10,700 nt of DNA from Candidatus Aminicenantota bacterium (GCA_020355945.1 CP070627.1:7092899-7103598), one strand, 5' to 3'; positions 1 through 7,538 are shown, counted from the first letter of the stretch. Numbers and translations: made by a program. Notes: generated by a model not told the origin, from the letters alone.

Positions 1-587
1 CCGGCTTTCCTGATTTTTTCCATGCTGGAGAATTCGATTTTATCCAACAGGTCTTCTTCGATTAACAGGTTGGAATAGCCAACAATAATGCATAGTAAAT
101 TGCTGAGATCGTGAACGGCCCCGGCTGCCATCACCCCTACCAGGTCCATTTTTTGCGATATCACCAACTGCCGTTCCAGGGCCCGGTTTTTCTCCAGGAT
201 GATATCCTGGTATTCTTTAAGTTTCAGCACATTATTGATTCGTGCCACCAGGTCTTCTTTGTTCACCGGTTTGTTCAGCAGGTCCACTGCTCCCAATTCC
301 AATGCTTTGTGTTTCAGGGTCCTGTCATGATCACCGGTCAATATGACCACCGGGATATTTTTGGTATTTTCATTGGTTTGGAGTTGTTCCAACAAGTCCA
401 GGCCCGGCATTTCCGGCATCCTCACGTCTGTAATAATCACGTCAAAATCATGTTCATCGACCATTTCCAGCGCCTCCCTGCCATTGAGGGCGAATTCCAT
501 TTGCCAGACGTTTCGATAGTCCCGCAATAAGCGCTTAAAACCATCAAGAACAAATTGTTCATCATCGACAAAAAGTATTCGTTCCAT
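1..587 (-). CDS. Receiver-histidine kinase hybrid, C-terminus cut by window edge
   Basis: The 195 residues visible form a cytoplasmic signalling protein. Residues 1-122 are a CheY-like receiver: acidic pair D8-D9, phosphoacceptor D54 in ITDVRMPEMPG, T84, and K106 in an NKP motif. A helical linker (about 122-147) leads to a kinase-type histidine box, MAAGAVHDLSNLL, with the presumed phosphorylated histidine at H159. This resembles the H-box of HisKA kinases of the AHDFNNLL type. The ATPase domain would lie left of the window and is not seen. The start at 587 is chosen because GGAGAG, formed by the last codons of the upstream kinase gene, sits 8 bases before it. The gap to that gene's stop is 4 bases, so translation is probably coupled. 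Inference: it receives phosphate from the upstream propeller kinase at D54 and may pass a signal on through its own kinase half. An alternative is a receiver with a degenerate kinase domain. Confidence 0.9.
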   Translation of the reverse strand, partial: MERILFVDDEQFVLDGFKRLLRDYRNVWQMEFALNGREALEMVDEHDFDVIITDVRMPEMPGLDLLEQLQTNENTKNIPVVILTGDHDRTLKHKALELGAVDLLNKPVNKEDLVARINNVLKLKEYQDIILEKNRALERQLVISQKMDLVGVMAAGAVHDLSNLLCIIVGYSNLLIEEDLLDKIEFSSMEKIRKA

Positions 588-591
588 TTTA

Positions 592-3500
592 TTACTCTCC
601 TTTTATTGGTAAGCGAATATAAAATATGGTTCCTTTGCCTTTTTTACTGGTAAAATCCAGTTTCCCCTTATGTTTTTCAATGATTACATTACGGGCCAAT
701 GAAAGGCCCTGTCCTGTCCCTTTGCCTACTTCTTTGGTGGTAAAAAACGTATCAAATATGTGATCCTGGTTCTCTTCCGGGATACCGCAGCCGGTATCTG
801 AGATAGCAATAACAACCTCATTTCCCTCAACCGCTGTTGAAATTGTTATTAAGCCCCATTTACCCGTATCTATGATGGCGTCCAATGCATTAACCAGTAT
901 ATTCATGAACACCTGGTTCAATTCACCGGCGTAGCAAGGAATTCGGGGAAGTGCTTCGCATAATTCCAGTTTTATATCTGCATTTTTTTTGATCTTGCTT
1001 TGTACCATTACCAGGGTGGATTTCAACAACTGGTTGATATCTGCCCTGTCTTTGGTTCCCTTTCCCGGGTGGGTAAATTCATTCATGGATTGAATGATAT
1101 CGGATACGCGGTTCACACCGTTAGTAATTTGTTCAGAGGCTTTGGGAATCTCTTCAATGATATATCCCATGTCGTGTTCTGCAATTAATTTTTTGATTTT
1201 GGCGGCGGTATCTTTTTTGCCTGAGTGTTCTAACTCCTGCACTGTTTTATGAATCATCTCATAAAATTTGACTATTTCATTGAAGGAGTCGCTGACAAAG
1301 GCAGCGTTATCACCGATGTATTGAAGGGGGGTTTTAATTTCATGAGCGATACCCGATGCCATTTGCCCCAAAGACTCCAGTTTCTTGGAGAGGTTTTCCA
1401 GTAACTCCTCTTCTCTACGGTTGGTGATATCTTCTGCCAGCAAGAGGAAACCCAAACTTCGACCGGCACTGTCCCGTATCGGACTGATGCTGGATACCAG
1501 CACCCGGATGCCTTTACCACTGGCTTTGAGATCAACATTAAAATCACTAAAATCAATCGGTTTGGAGGATTTATTCCTTTTTAATCCTACTTCAATGATA
1601 TCATTCAATTTATTTTCGCTGATGCAGTGTTTTAAGGCCTGGACAAAGGGTTTTTGGGTGACTTCCTCCGACTTGATTCCAAAGAAAACTTCTGCGGGTG
1701 TATTCCATTGGAATATGATGCCGTTGGAATCCACAGCGATAAATATAGCAGAGATAGCAGTTAGCAGTTTTTCATTTTCGGCATGGCGGAGTTCTGCCAG
1801 GTCTTTGGCCCGTTCCATTTCATCATGGGATTGTTTTAGTATTTCCTGGATGCGCTGCTGTTCGGCTAGTTTATTTCTTAACCGTTTGGTTCTCATCCGG
1901 TAAATGGTGAGAATAGTAAAAACAAATAGGATCACCAGGAGAATCTGGAACCACCAGGTTTGCCAGAAAGGGGGCGTAATAATTATTTTTAACTCGGCAT
2001 CTTTGTCACTGGGGATGCCATCATTATTGGTCCCCCTGACCCGGAACACATATTTCCCGGGATCCAGGTTGGTGTAGGTAACAAAACGTTTTTGAGCGTC
2101 ACCAGGTACCCAATCCGGGTCTACTCCTTCCATTTTATGTTCGTATATGTTTTTCCCGGGAATGGAAAAATCAAGTGCGGAAAATTCAATGGAAAAGACA
2201 GATTCCCTGTAAGAGAGAGTCACCTCTTTTTCTTCAGTGATGGAGGTATCCAGGTACTTTTTATTAAATACTTGAAAATCCGTAATCACCATTCGAGGTG
2301 GATGGGGATTATTCACTATCCTGTGGGGATAAAAGGCATTAAAGCCATTCATACCACCAAAGAACATCTCTCCATCATCTGCTTTAAACCAGGCGCCGCC
2401 ATTGAATTCATTGCTTTGTAACCAATCACTGGCAAAGTAATTATTAAATTTTTCTGTCTGTGGATTAAATTTTGATAGGCCTTTAACGGTGCTAAGCCAG
2501 ATGTTGCCTTTCTCATCCTCCAATATGCCATTAATGGTATCATTGGGAAGACCATGTTTTTTACGGAAATGTTTGAATCCTCCCTTTTTGCGATCCTCTA
2601 GTTTATTCAAGCCGCCAAAGTAAGTACCTACCCATAGTGTTCCCGATTGATCTTCATAGATAGCACTTACATTATTATTACTTAAGCTATTTTCATTATT
2701 TTTGTCATATTTGTAATGGGTGAAGGTTTCTGTTTGTCGATTAAATTGATTCAGCCCGCCCTCCCCGGTGCCCACCCACAGTATCCCGGTTTTATCTTCA
2801 AAGATTGAAGTCACATACCAATGGCTCAGACTTTTTGTAGGGTTGTTTTGATCAGGCATATAGTGGATGAAGGTTTCCCTCTGCCTGTCGAACTTATTAA
2901 GCCCACCGTTTTGGGTGCCTAGCCAGAGTACGCCCTGTTGATCTTCTAATATCACGTGGATTCGTAGGTGACTCACGTGGTTCAAATTTTCGGATTTTCC
3001 CGGCGGAGGTATGTAACCGGGTGGAGGTATATAATGAATGAACGTCTCTGTTTTTTTATCAAATTTATTGAGTCCACCGCCCTGGGTGCCCAACCAGAGT
3101 ACACCCTGGTGATCTTCACAAATTGCCATAACACGGTTGTGGCTTAGTGTATCAGGCTTTTGAGGATCATTTGTGTAATGGGTGAATATCCCGGTTTTCC
3201 TGTCGAATCGATTCAAACCTTTGTCGGTTCCGATCCAAAGAATCCCGCTTTTATCTTTATAAATTGACCAAACATTATCATCACTTAAGCTGTTTTCATT
3301 AAAGGGTTCCGTTGTCCAGCCAACAAATTCATTTTTTCTTTTATTAAATTTATTTAAGCCATCCTCTGTACCGATCCATATGATCCCGGATCTATCTTTG
3401 TAGATAGTGTAAATATGATTGCTGCTCAAACTGGTGGGAATACCGGGATGCTCTCTATAATTGATGTAGGCTTTTTTTTGGCGATCCAGTTTATAAAGTC

Positions 3501-4434
3501 CGCTGCCGTAGGTGCCAATCCAGAAATCCCCGGATTCATCTTCAAAAATTGCACGAACCTGGATGTTGGTACCACAAATAGGTATAGAGGAGTCATATTG
3601 ATAAGGAGTAAAACGTTGGGTTTGGGGATCAAATTGTCTCAATCCTCCATCTTTTGTTCCTATCCATAATGTATGCTGACGATCTTCATATATGGTCACC
3701 ACATTATTACTGCACGATTTTCCGGAATCTCCAGGATGCAAACAGTGCCTTTCAAATTCTCTTTTATTAAGATCAAAGGTATAAAGACCATTGCAGGTAC
3801 CCACCCACAGCTCATCATTGCTATCTTTAAAAAGGTATGTGATCCTATGGTGGTCCTCATTGTCGGCGTTTTGCAGTTGAGGCAAATGGGGGGTACATGT
3901 TTCAGTTTTCGGGTCAAATTCATTCAAGCCTTTATTGGTTCCAATCCACAGTACACCGGCATGATCTTCAATAATTGAACGAATGGTATTGTTACTTAAC
4001 ATGTTATCCGGATTTTCCGGGTTGTGCAGGTGCCGGGTAAATTGTTCGCGGCGCCGGTCAAATTTATTTAATCCTCTTTCAGTACCAATCCACAGGGTAC
4101 CTGAATTATCTTCACAGAAGCAGAGAACTCTATTGTTACTCAAGCTAAAGGGATCATCGGGATCGTATTGATACGGTTTAAAGGAATACCCGTCGTAGCG
4201 ACTGAGTCCGTCTTCGGTGCCTACCCAGAGAAATCCCCTACTGTCCTGGAGTATATAGTATACCGTATTTTGAGGCAGTCCGTGCTGGATGGTAAAATGT
4301 TCGAATTTGATGCGTTTTTGCCCCCGTACATATGGGGTGGTTAGATTAAAATGGAATAGAAAAATAATGAAAGTCGCAACCGCTAATGCTTGCAAGCCTT
4401 TTAACTTCTGCACAACCATTTGGAATAATCTCAT
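592..4434 (-). CDS. Membrane sensor histidine kinase with 14 propeller repeats (two-component regulator propeller family)
   Basis: Numbering is from the start at 4434 (1280 aa). Residues about 12-30 are a hydrophobic signal/anchor segment. Residues about 42-714 hold 14 blades, each with a core like LWIGTxxGLNxFD (last blade: MFFGGMNGFNAF), consistent with two seven-bladed propellers outside the cytoplasm. A Y_Y_Y domain (about 715-818) and a transmembrane helix (about 825-847) follow. Inside are a coiled linker, a PAS domain (about 888-1005), HisKA with H1031 in GIAHEIKTPLQYIGDN, and an ATPase with N1182 (VNAL), D1213 (DTGCGIP) and GTGQGL. The kinase is complete. The reading frame is open upstream to an ATG at 4596. 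I prefer 4434 because the longer form adds a second hydrophobic segment that would put the kinase on the wrong side, and because that stretch is unusually AT-rich. No strong ribosome site fits either start. The ligand is unknown; polysaccharide sensing is known for Bacteroidota relatives but is not shown here. Confidence 0.93.
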   Translation of the reverse strand: MRLFQMVVQKLKGLQALAVATFIIFLFHFNLTTPYVRGQKRIKFEHFTIQHGLPQNTVYYILQDSRGFLWVGTEDGLSRYDGYSFKPYQYDPDDPFSLSNNRVLCFCEDNSGTLWIGTERGLNKFDRRREQFTRHLHNPENPDNMLSNNTIRSIIEDHAGVLWIGTNKGLNEFDPKTETCTPHLPQLQNADNEDHHRITYLFKDSNDELWVGTCNGLYTFDLNKREFERHCLHPGDSGKSCSNNVVTIYEDRQHTLWIGTKDGGLRQFDPQTQRFTPYQYDSSIPICGTNIQVRAIFEDESGDFWIGTYGSGLYKLDRQKKAYINYREHPGIPTSLSSNHIYTIYKDRSGIIWIGTEDGLNKFNKRKNEFVGWTTEPFNENSLSDDNVWSIYKDKSGILWIGTDKGLNRFDRKTGIFTHYTNDPQKPDTLSHNRVMAICEDHQGVLWLGTQGGGLNKFDKKTETFIHYIPPPGYIPPPGKSENLNHVSHLRIHVILEDQQGVLWLGTQNGGLNKFDRQRETFIHYMPDQNNPTKSLSHWYVTSIFEDKTGILWVGTGEGGLNQFNRQTETFTHYKYDKNNENSLSNNNVSAIYEDQSGTLWVGTYFGGLNKLEDRKKGGFKHFRKKHGLPNDTINGILEDEKGNIWLSTVKGLSKFNPQTEKFNNYFASDWLQSNEFNGGAWFKADDGEMFFGGMNGFNAFYPHRIVNNPHPPRMVITDFQVFNKKYLDTSITEEKEVTLSYRESVFSIEFSALDFSIPGKNIYEHKMEGVDPDWVPGDAQKRFVTYTNLDPGKYVFRVRGTNNDGIPSDKDAELKIIITPPFWQTWWFQILLVILFVFTILTIYRMRTKRLRNKLAEQQRIQEILKQSHDEMERAKDLAELRHAENEKLLTAISAIFIAVDSNGIIFQWNTPAEVFFGIKSEEVTQKPFVQALKHCISENKLNDIIEVGLKRNKSSKPIDFSDFNVDLKASGKGIRVLVSSISPIRDSAGRSLGFLLLAEDITNRREEELLENLSKKLESLGQMASGIAHEIKTPLQYIGDNAAFVSDSFNEIVKFYEMIHKTVQELEHSGKKDTAAKIKKLIAEHDMGYIIEEIPKASEQITNGVNRVSDIIQSMNEFTHPGKGTKDRADINQLLKSTLVMVQSKIKKNADIKLELCEALPRIPCYAGELNQVFMNILVNALDAIIDTGKWGLITISTAVEGNEVVIAISDTGCGIPEENQDHIFDTFFTTKEVGKGTGQGLSLARNVIIEKHKGKLDFTSKKGKGTIFYIRLPIKGE

Positions 4435-4438
4435 TTGC

Positions 4439-4528
4439 TCAACTGGAATTATAAAATAAAATGAAGGTTTCATCAACAAAAAAAATAAAATTGCCGTCAC
4501 AATTTTTGAAGAATTTGTCACCTCCCAT
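4439..4528 (-). other. Possible 29-codon leader ORF upstream of propeller kinase
   Basis: An ATG at 4526-4528 opens a 29-codon frame starting MGGDKFFKNC. It ends in TGA at 4439-4441, four bases before the preferred kinase ATG (TGA GCAA ATG). It lies in a different frame from the kinase. It has no clear ribosome site of its own, and the peptide resembles nothing I recognise. It could be chance in AT-rich DNA, or a leader that couples translation into the kinase. Confidence 0.2.
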
Positions 4529-4614
4529 TTTTTTCGTTTTTTCCTATATTCAACATCCTCTCTGCACATGTACATCCGTATAATTTGTATACGCATATGG
4601 AAACACGTGCGTTT

Positions 4615-4620
4615 ATTATA
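4615..4620 (-). promoter_or_regulatory. Putative -10 box for propeller kinase operon
   Basis: A perfect TATAAT on the minus strand, preceded upstream by a run of nine A residues. No good -35 hexamer is found at 16-18 bases. Transcription would start near 4608, about 12 bases before the outer ATG at 4596 and about 174 bases before the preferred start at 4434. Confidence 0.45.
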
Positions 4621-4694
4621 TCGATTTTTTTTTGAAAATCTTTAGAGATTCTTGATTCTTATTTGTTATCCAGGTGTTATTTTTTTCAAAAGAA

Positions 4695-4723
4695 TTTAAA
4701 AACTTCCTGGTACGTGGTATAAT
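4695..4723 (+). promoter_or_regulatory. Putative sigma70-type promoter for VWA-like gene
   Basis: TTTAAA (4695-4700), a 17-base spacer and a perfect TATAAT (4718-4723). Transcription would start near 4730, giving a leader of about 70 bases before the start codon at 4800. A second TATAAT at 4768-4773 has no matching -35 and is too close to the ribosome site to be the main promoter. Confidence 0.55.
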
Positions 4724-4787
4724 AACGAGTTAAAAGATACAACAACGAGAATTAAAAATGTTCTCTTTATAATTTATGAAGTCAACA

Positions 4788-4794
4788 AAGGAGG
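4788..4794 (+). promoter_or_regulatory. Shine-Dalgarno deciding the start at 4800
   Basis: AAGGAGG lies 5 bases before the ATG at 4800. This selects the start followed by MKKIFVYG, a typical signal-peptide start. The in-frame ATG at 4776 lies upstream of this site and would add eight charged residues before the signal peptide. Confidence 0.8.
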
Positions 4795-4799
4795 ATGAA

Positions 4800-5726
4800 A
4801 TGAAGAAGATTTTTGTTTATGGCATGGTGATATTGCCGCTGGTGGTGGTCTTATCTTTCCCGGGAAATACCTTTGCGGGTGAATCAGGCAAAAGCAATTA
4901 CGTTTTGGTTTTCCAGGCTACGGATTATAACTCCAAATTGGGTCAAGCAGTGGAGTATTTTTTTAAACAGATACTCAGACCTGAGGACGATGTGATTTTG
5001 TTTACCCCCCAGCGTTTTTACAATTATTCCCAGCAAACCCGTCAAGCGCATCCCCTGGACAAACTGACCAAACGTACCAAAGATGTACTAAAGCGGGATA
5101 TTTCCGTTGGGGCAGCCAATTACAACAATACTATAGAGCAAATGCAGATGATCGTTACAGAAATTGGCAAAAGCATGGGTACGGTTGGTGCGGGTCCCGG
5201 TTCAGGAGGTGAGGGGATGCGTGGCATGACTTCGGTTACCGACCTGAAAAATTGGTTAATTCAATATCGCCAACTACTGGAAAATTTACGCACCATCCGC
5301 AGGCTCAATGAAAAGTTGTTCATGGATTTAGCTCAATCCTTTAAGCAGCGCGGCGGTAACAATATAATTTTCGTTTTTTACCAACAAGAGATGCGCATTA
5401 CCCCTGATAAAGACACCATGGACGCTCTCAGGAATAACCCGGACATCAGGTTTGAGGCAACCGAGGTTTTTTCTGAAGAAAATATAAAAGAACCCATGGA
5501 TGCGGCAAAGGTGAGCCAGGCTTTGAAGGACGCCGGCGTTACTCTCCATTTCGTTTACATGCACAAAAGGATGAGTAGAAGACAAGGCATCGAGACCAAA
5601 GAATTTTCCGGGGATATATACAATGTATTTTCTAAGATTACCCAAAACACCGGCGGCCAGGTGATGACCACTGCAAAACCGGACGCGGCATTGAAAAAAA
5701 TACTGGGCGCTAAGAAAAAGAAATAA
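4800..5726 (+). CDS. Secreted VWA-like protein with degenerate metal site
   Basis: 308 residues. Residues 1-26 form a signal peptide (charged MKK, hydrophobic core, likely cleavage after TFA), so the protein is exported. The remainder shows an alternating strand/helix pattern like VWA-type folds of Acidobacteriota secreted proteins: strand YVLVFQA (34-40), an amphipathic helix, strand DDVILFTP (63-70), a long helical insert with a glycine-rich loop (129-143), strand NNIIFVFYQQ (187-196), strand VTLHFVYM (247-254), and a C-terminal TGGQVMTTAKPDAALKKI resembling the VWA end motif. The usual DxSxS metal-binding motif is absent: the position reads ATDYNSK. The tail ends in four lysines. It is transcribed away from the propeller kinase and faces the 479-residue gene. 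The assignment rests on pattern only; the protein could be a different alpha/beta fold. Function is unknown. Confidence 0.88.
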   Translation: MKKIFVYGMVILPLVVVLSFPGNTFAGESGKSNYVLVFQATDYNSKLGQAVEYFFKQILRPEDDVILFTPQRFYNYSQQTRQAHPLDKLTKRTKDVLKRDISVGAANYNNTIEQMQMIVTEIGKSMGTVGAGPGSGGEGMRGMTSVTDLKNWLIQYRQLLENLRTIRRLNEKLFMDLAQSFKQRGGNNIIFVFYQQEMRITPDKDTMDALRNNPDIRFEATEVFSEENIKEPMDAAKVSQALKDAGVTLHFVYMHKRMSRRQGIETKEFSGDIYNVFSKITQNTGGQVMTTAKPDAALKKILGAKKKK

Positions 5727-5755
5727 AAAAGAATTGACCAGGCATGTGAGCCCTT

Positions 5756-5836
5756 TGTAGGGGTTTTGATTTATCAAGCCCAGACCTGGACCTTTCATCC
5801 ACGCCTCTACGGGGTTTGATGAATCAAACCCCTACA
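5756..5836. repeat. 81-bp element with terminal inverted repeats
   Basis: Fills most of the 136-base gap between the convergent genes. Its ends are inverted copies of each other: TGTAGGGG followed by TTTGAT and ATCAA, with one indel and one mismatch over about 22 bases. The right end is itself a hairpin (10-base arms 5811-5820 and 5823-5832). Neither strand has a T-run after the hairpin, so a classic intrinsic terminator is not evident. It may still act as a two-way stop or RNA-stabilising structure. It resembles dispersed GTAGGGG-type intergenic repeats seen in many bacteria (recalled from memory, not searched). No target-site duplication is obvious. Confidence 0.7.
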
Positions 5837-5862
5837 GCCGGATTTAATCCTGGGACAGCCTA

Positions 5863-7302
5863 TTAATTCTTATTCCTGATGTACAATATAACCGGGAGGG
5901 CAAAATCCGTATCCAATGACTTTAAATCGATTTTCCCTCCATCATCGTCCCGGTCAACACCGATACTGTAAAGAATCTGCTTTTGTTGGTTCCATATATA
6001 GGGTTTTCCTGAACCGAGGTCCACCCAGGTGCGATAGGTTTCGAGGCTCTCCAGTATCTCTTGTACCGGCTTACCCGGGACATAATTGAAGTGAAGTTCG
6101 GCTGATATCCGGGTCATGTCATAAGCTGCTTTGAGTGAATACGATTTAAATACAACGGTAAACAGGTTGTTGATGGCTGGAAGTGAATGAGATTTATCGA
6201 AGATGATTTTCCCGGCCGGATTTTGCAGCCACCAGGTCCAGCCGGTCCTCAGGCTGTTGTTTTCCATGGGGTGGGATTTCCATTGATAAGGGGGTATTTT
6301 TTCACTGTTCACCAGTTTTGAGAAAAAATTATAAAAGTATTGTTGGGTACGGTTTTTTTGCAGGAGTAAATGCCTTTTTTTAACCTGGCTAATATCGAAG
6401 ACTTCCACCACCAGCCCTTTGGTGCCGTATTCTTCATGCTTTATGGGGGGCAGCCCGTTTATGACTTTTTTATAGAGTGCTTTGGGGAATTCCGGTTCGT
6501 TCATCAGGCTGGCCAGCCCATGCAGGGATTCCCGCAGCACTGCTTTTGCCACCAGGTTTAAAATAATGGTGCGACTGGTTTTAATTGCTTTTTTGGCAAG
6601 TTCAGCGTGGTCCAGGAGATGAGATACCCCCTTTTCCCAATCCCCTTCCAGGGCATCCAGCATATTTACAGTATTATACAATTTGGCAACGTGTAACCAG
6701 GCCAGGAGGTGGGGGACAGTGGTATCATACCTGACAATAGTGAAATCTTCGAAAATTTCACTGTCCACCAACTTTTGATACCGATCCAGGAATACCTGGT
6801 AAAGTGATTTTAGTTCAAGGACGGATTCCTTTTGAGACAATATCAACCGGGTCCAATCCCGGGTAGAAGCCCCGGCAAAGGAATCAAAGGTCCCGCTTTT
6901 TTTCAATATTTCTTTTCTTTCCAGGATGTATTTTTTGTAATACCCCATATCTTTCTTGGGAAAGCTCCAGGTATTTTCATCGGCAAGCCATTCTTTAAGG
7001 TATTTATCATTGTCGAATTGGGGATCATGCATGCGCCTGTATTTGAGAAGCAGTTCGTCTGATTCGATATCCACAGCCTCCGGTTCAGTCAATGACCACA
7101 GCCTGTAATACCCGTTATTTTTGTCAAAAGAGGGCTGTCCCCACAAACTGTCAGCCAAACTTTGCAAAGAAGATGTATCTAAGCCTTCTCCGATATCAAA
7201 CCGGGCGGGTGGGGCGTCTATTTGGTTGAAACCAATATAGGCCGCCCCTAAAGCCACCAGGACCACTAAAACTCTTAAACCAATTTTTCTAATCTTTTTC
7301 AT
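5863..7302 (-). CDS. N-terminally anchored protein of unknown function
   Basis: 479 residues. MKKIRKIGLR then a hydrophobic stretch (11-25) forms a signal anchor or uncleaved signal; there is no lipobox cysteine, so the bulk is predicted outside the cytoplasm. The middle (about 85-330) is mostly helical and could be repeat-like. The C-terminal part holds YSIGVDRDDDGG (445-456) and DTDFALP (464-470). The aspartate cluster fits a DxDxDG calcium-loop pattern, and the YSxG...DDGG phrase recalls the ends of some pseudopilin-like and other exported proteins; both are inferences. The start at 7302 is fixed by AGGAGGT at 7308-7314. It lies downstream of the response regulator on the same strand, but 243 bases of repeat and hairpins intervene, so it may be only partly co-transcribed. 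I do not recognise a named family. Confidence 0.88.
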   Translation of the reverse strand: MKKIRKIGLRVLVVLVALGAAYIGFNQIDAPPARFDIGEGLDTSSLQSLADSLWGQPSFDKNNGYYRLWSLTEPEAVDIESDELLLKYRRMHDPQFDNDKYLKEWLADENTWSFPKKDMGYYKKYILERKEILKKSGTFDSFAGASTRDWTRLILSQKESVLELKSLYQVFLDRYQKLVDSEIFEDFTIVRYDTTVPHLLAWLHVAKLYNTVNMLDALEGDWEKGVSHLLDHAELAKKAIKTSRTIILNLVAKAVLRESLHGLASLMNEPEFPKALYKKVINGLPPIKHEEYGTKGLVVEVFDISQVKKRHLLLQKNRTQQYFYNFFSKLVNSEKIPPYQWKSHPMENNSLRTGWTWWLQNPAGKIIFDKSHSLPAINNLFTVVFKSYSLKAAYDMTRISAELHFNYVPGKPVQEILESLETYRTWVDLGSGKPYIWNQQKQILYSIGVDRDDDGGKIDLKSLDTDFALPVILYIRNKN

Positions 7303-7307
7303 ATTTT

Positions 7308-7314
7308 ACCTCCT
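7308..7314 (-). promoter_or_regulatory. Strong Shine-Dalgarno of the 479-residue gene
   Basis: AGGAGGT with 5 bases to the ATG at 7302; it confirms the start. It is much stronger than the ribosome sites of the two kinase genes. Confidence 0.8.
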
Positions 7315-7405
7315 GGTTATAATATACAATAATTCCCCGGGAAAAAAGTCTCTAATAGGTAATAAAAAAGTAATAAAATGGTAACCCCGCGGCCCCTGTG
7401 ACCTA

Positions 7406-7538
7406 TTAATAAAAAGTTTTTGTGGGGGGTCCAGGCCCCTCGGCGAGGGGAGCCTAAAATGGCAAAGTGCTTTGCCCCATACGCTATGCGCCATGCGCAA
7501 TGCGCAATGCTCTCGCCCCCCTGGCCGCCGGAGGCATA
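7406..7538. repeat. GC-rich dispersed intergenic element with nested hairpins
   Basis: Starts 7 bases beyond the response regulator stop. Read on the minus strand it begins GCCTCCGGCGGCCAGGGGGG and ends CCTGGACCCCCCACAAAAAC followed by a T-run. Outer arms (7512-7524 against 7431-7447) can pair with a six-base bulge. Inside lie the hairpins 7436-7450 (CCCCTC/GAGGGG) and 7461-7476 (GGCAAAG/CTTTGCC) and a 7-bp tandem array. The last 30 bases (7406-7435) recur at 10665-10694 with two differences, which shows it is a dispersed repeat. Placed after the regulator stop, it may end or attenuate transcription or stabilise the upstream message (inference). Confidence 0.75.
7478..7512. repeat. Five-unit 7-bp imperfect tandem repeat
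   Basis: Units read CATACGC, TATGCGC, CATGCGC, AATGCGC, AATGCTC. They lie inside the GC-rich intergenic element and do not code for anything visible. Confidence 0.75.

Larger units (their letters stand above)
4435..4799. other. Divergent intergenic region / kinase leader
   Basis: AT-rich stretch between the divergently transcribed propeller kinase and the VWA-like gene. It holds a plus-strand promoter, a minus-strand -10 box and several T/A runs. On the minus strand an unused ideal Shine-Dalgarno (GGGAGGTGA, near 4517-4525) and a 29-codon open frame (4439-4528) precede the kinase start. If the kinase really starts at 4596, the left half of this stretch is coding instead. Confidence 0.6.

Noticed and set aside
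111..530. Plus-strand open frame of 139 codons opposite the receiver gene
   Set aside because: It is the antisense shadow of the receiver domain; composition is rich in H, F and Q and there is no ribosome site.
1385..1903. Plus-strand open frame of 172 codons
   Set aside because: It lies fully opposite the PAS/HisKA coding sequence, which has clear conserved motifs; the peptide has none.
2349..4270. Regular repeats of about 150 bases considered as a CRISPR or tandem DNA array
   Set aside because: They are protein-level propeller blades with diverged codons, not near-identical DNA repeats with spacers.
5328..5798. Minus-strand open frame of 156 codons under the VWA-like gene
   Set aside because: The plus-strand gene has a signal peptide, strong Shine-Dalgarno and promoter; the antisense peptide has no recognisable motif.
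5811..5832. Hairpin as intrinsic terminator
   Set aside because: No T-run follows on either strand; it is better described as one end of the inverted-repeat element.
7353..7408. TAATAGGT / ACCTATTA inverted repeat around 40 bases
   Set aside because: Short arms in AT-rich DNA with a long loop; likely chance.
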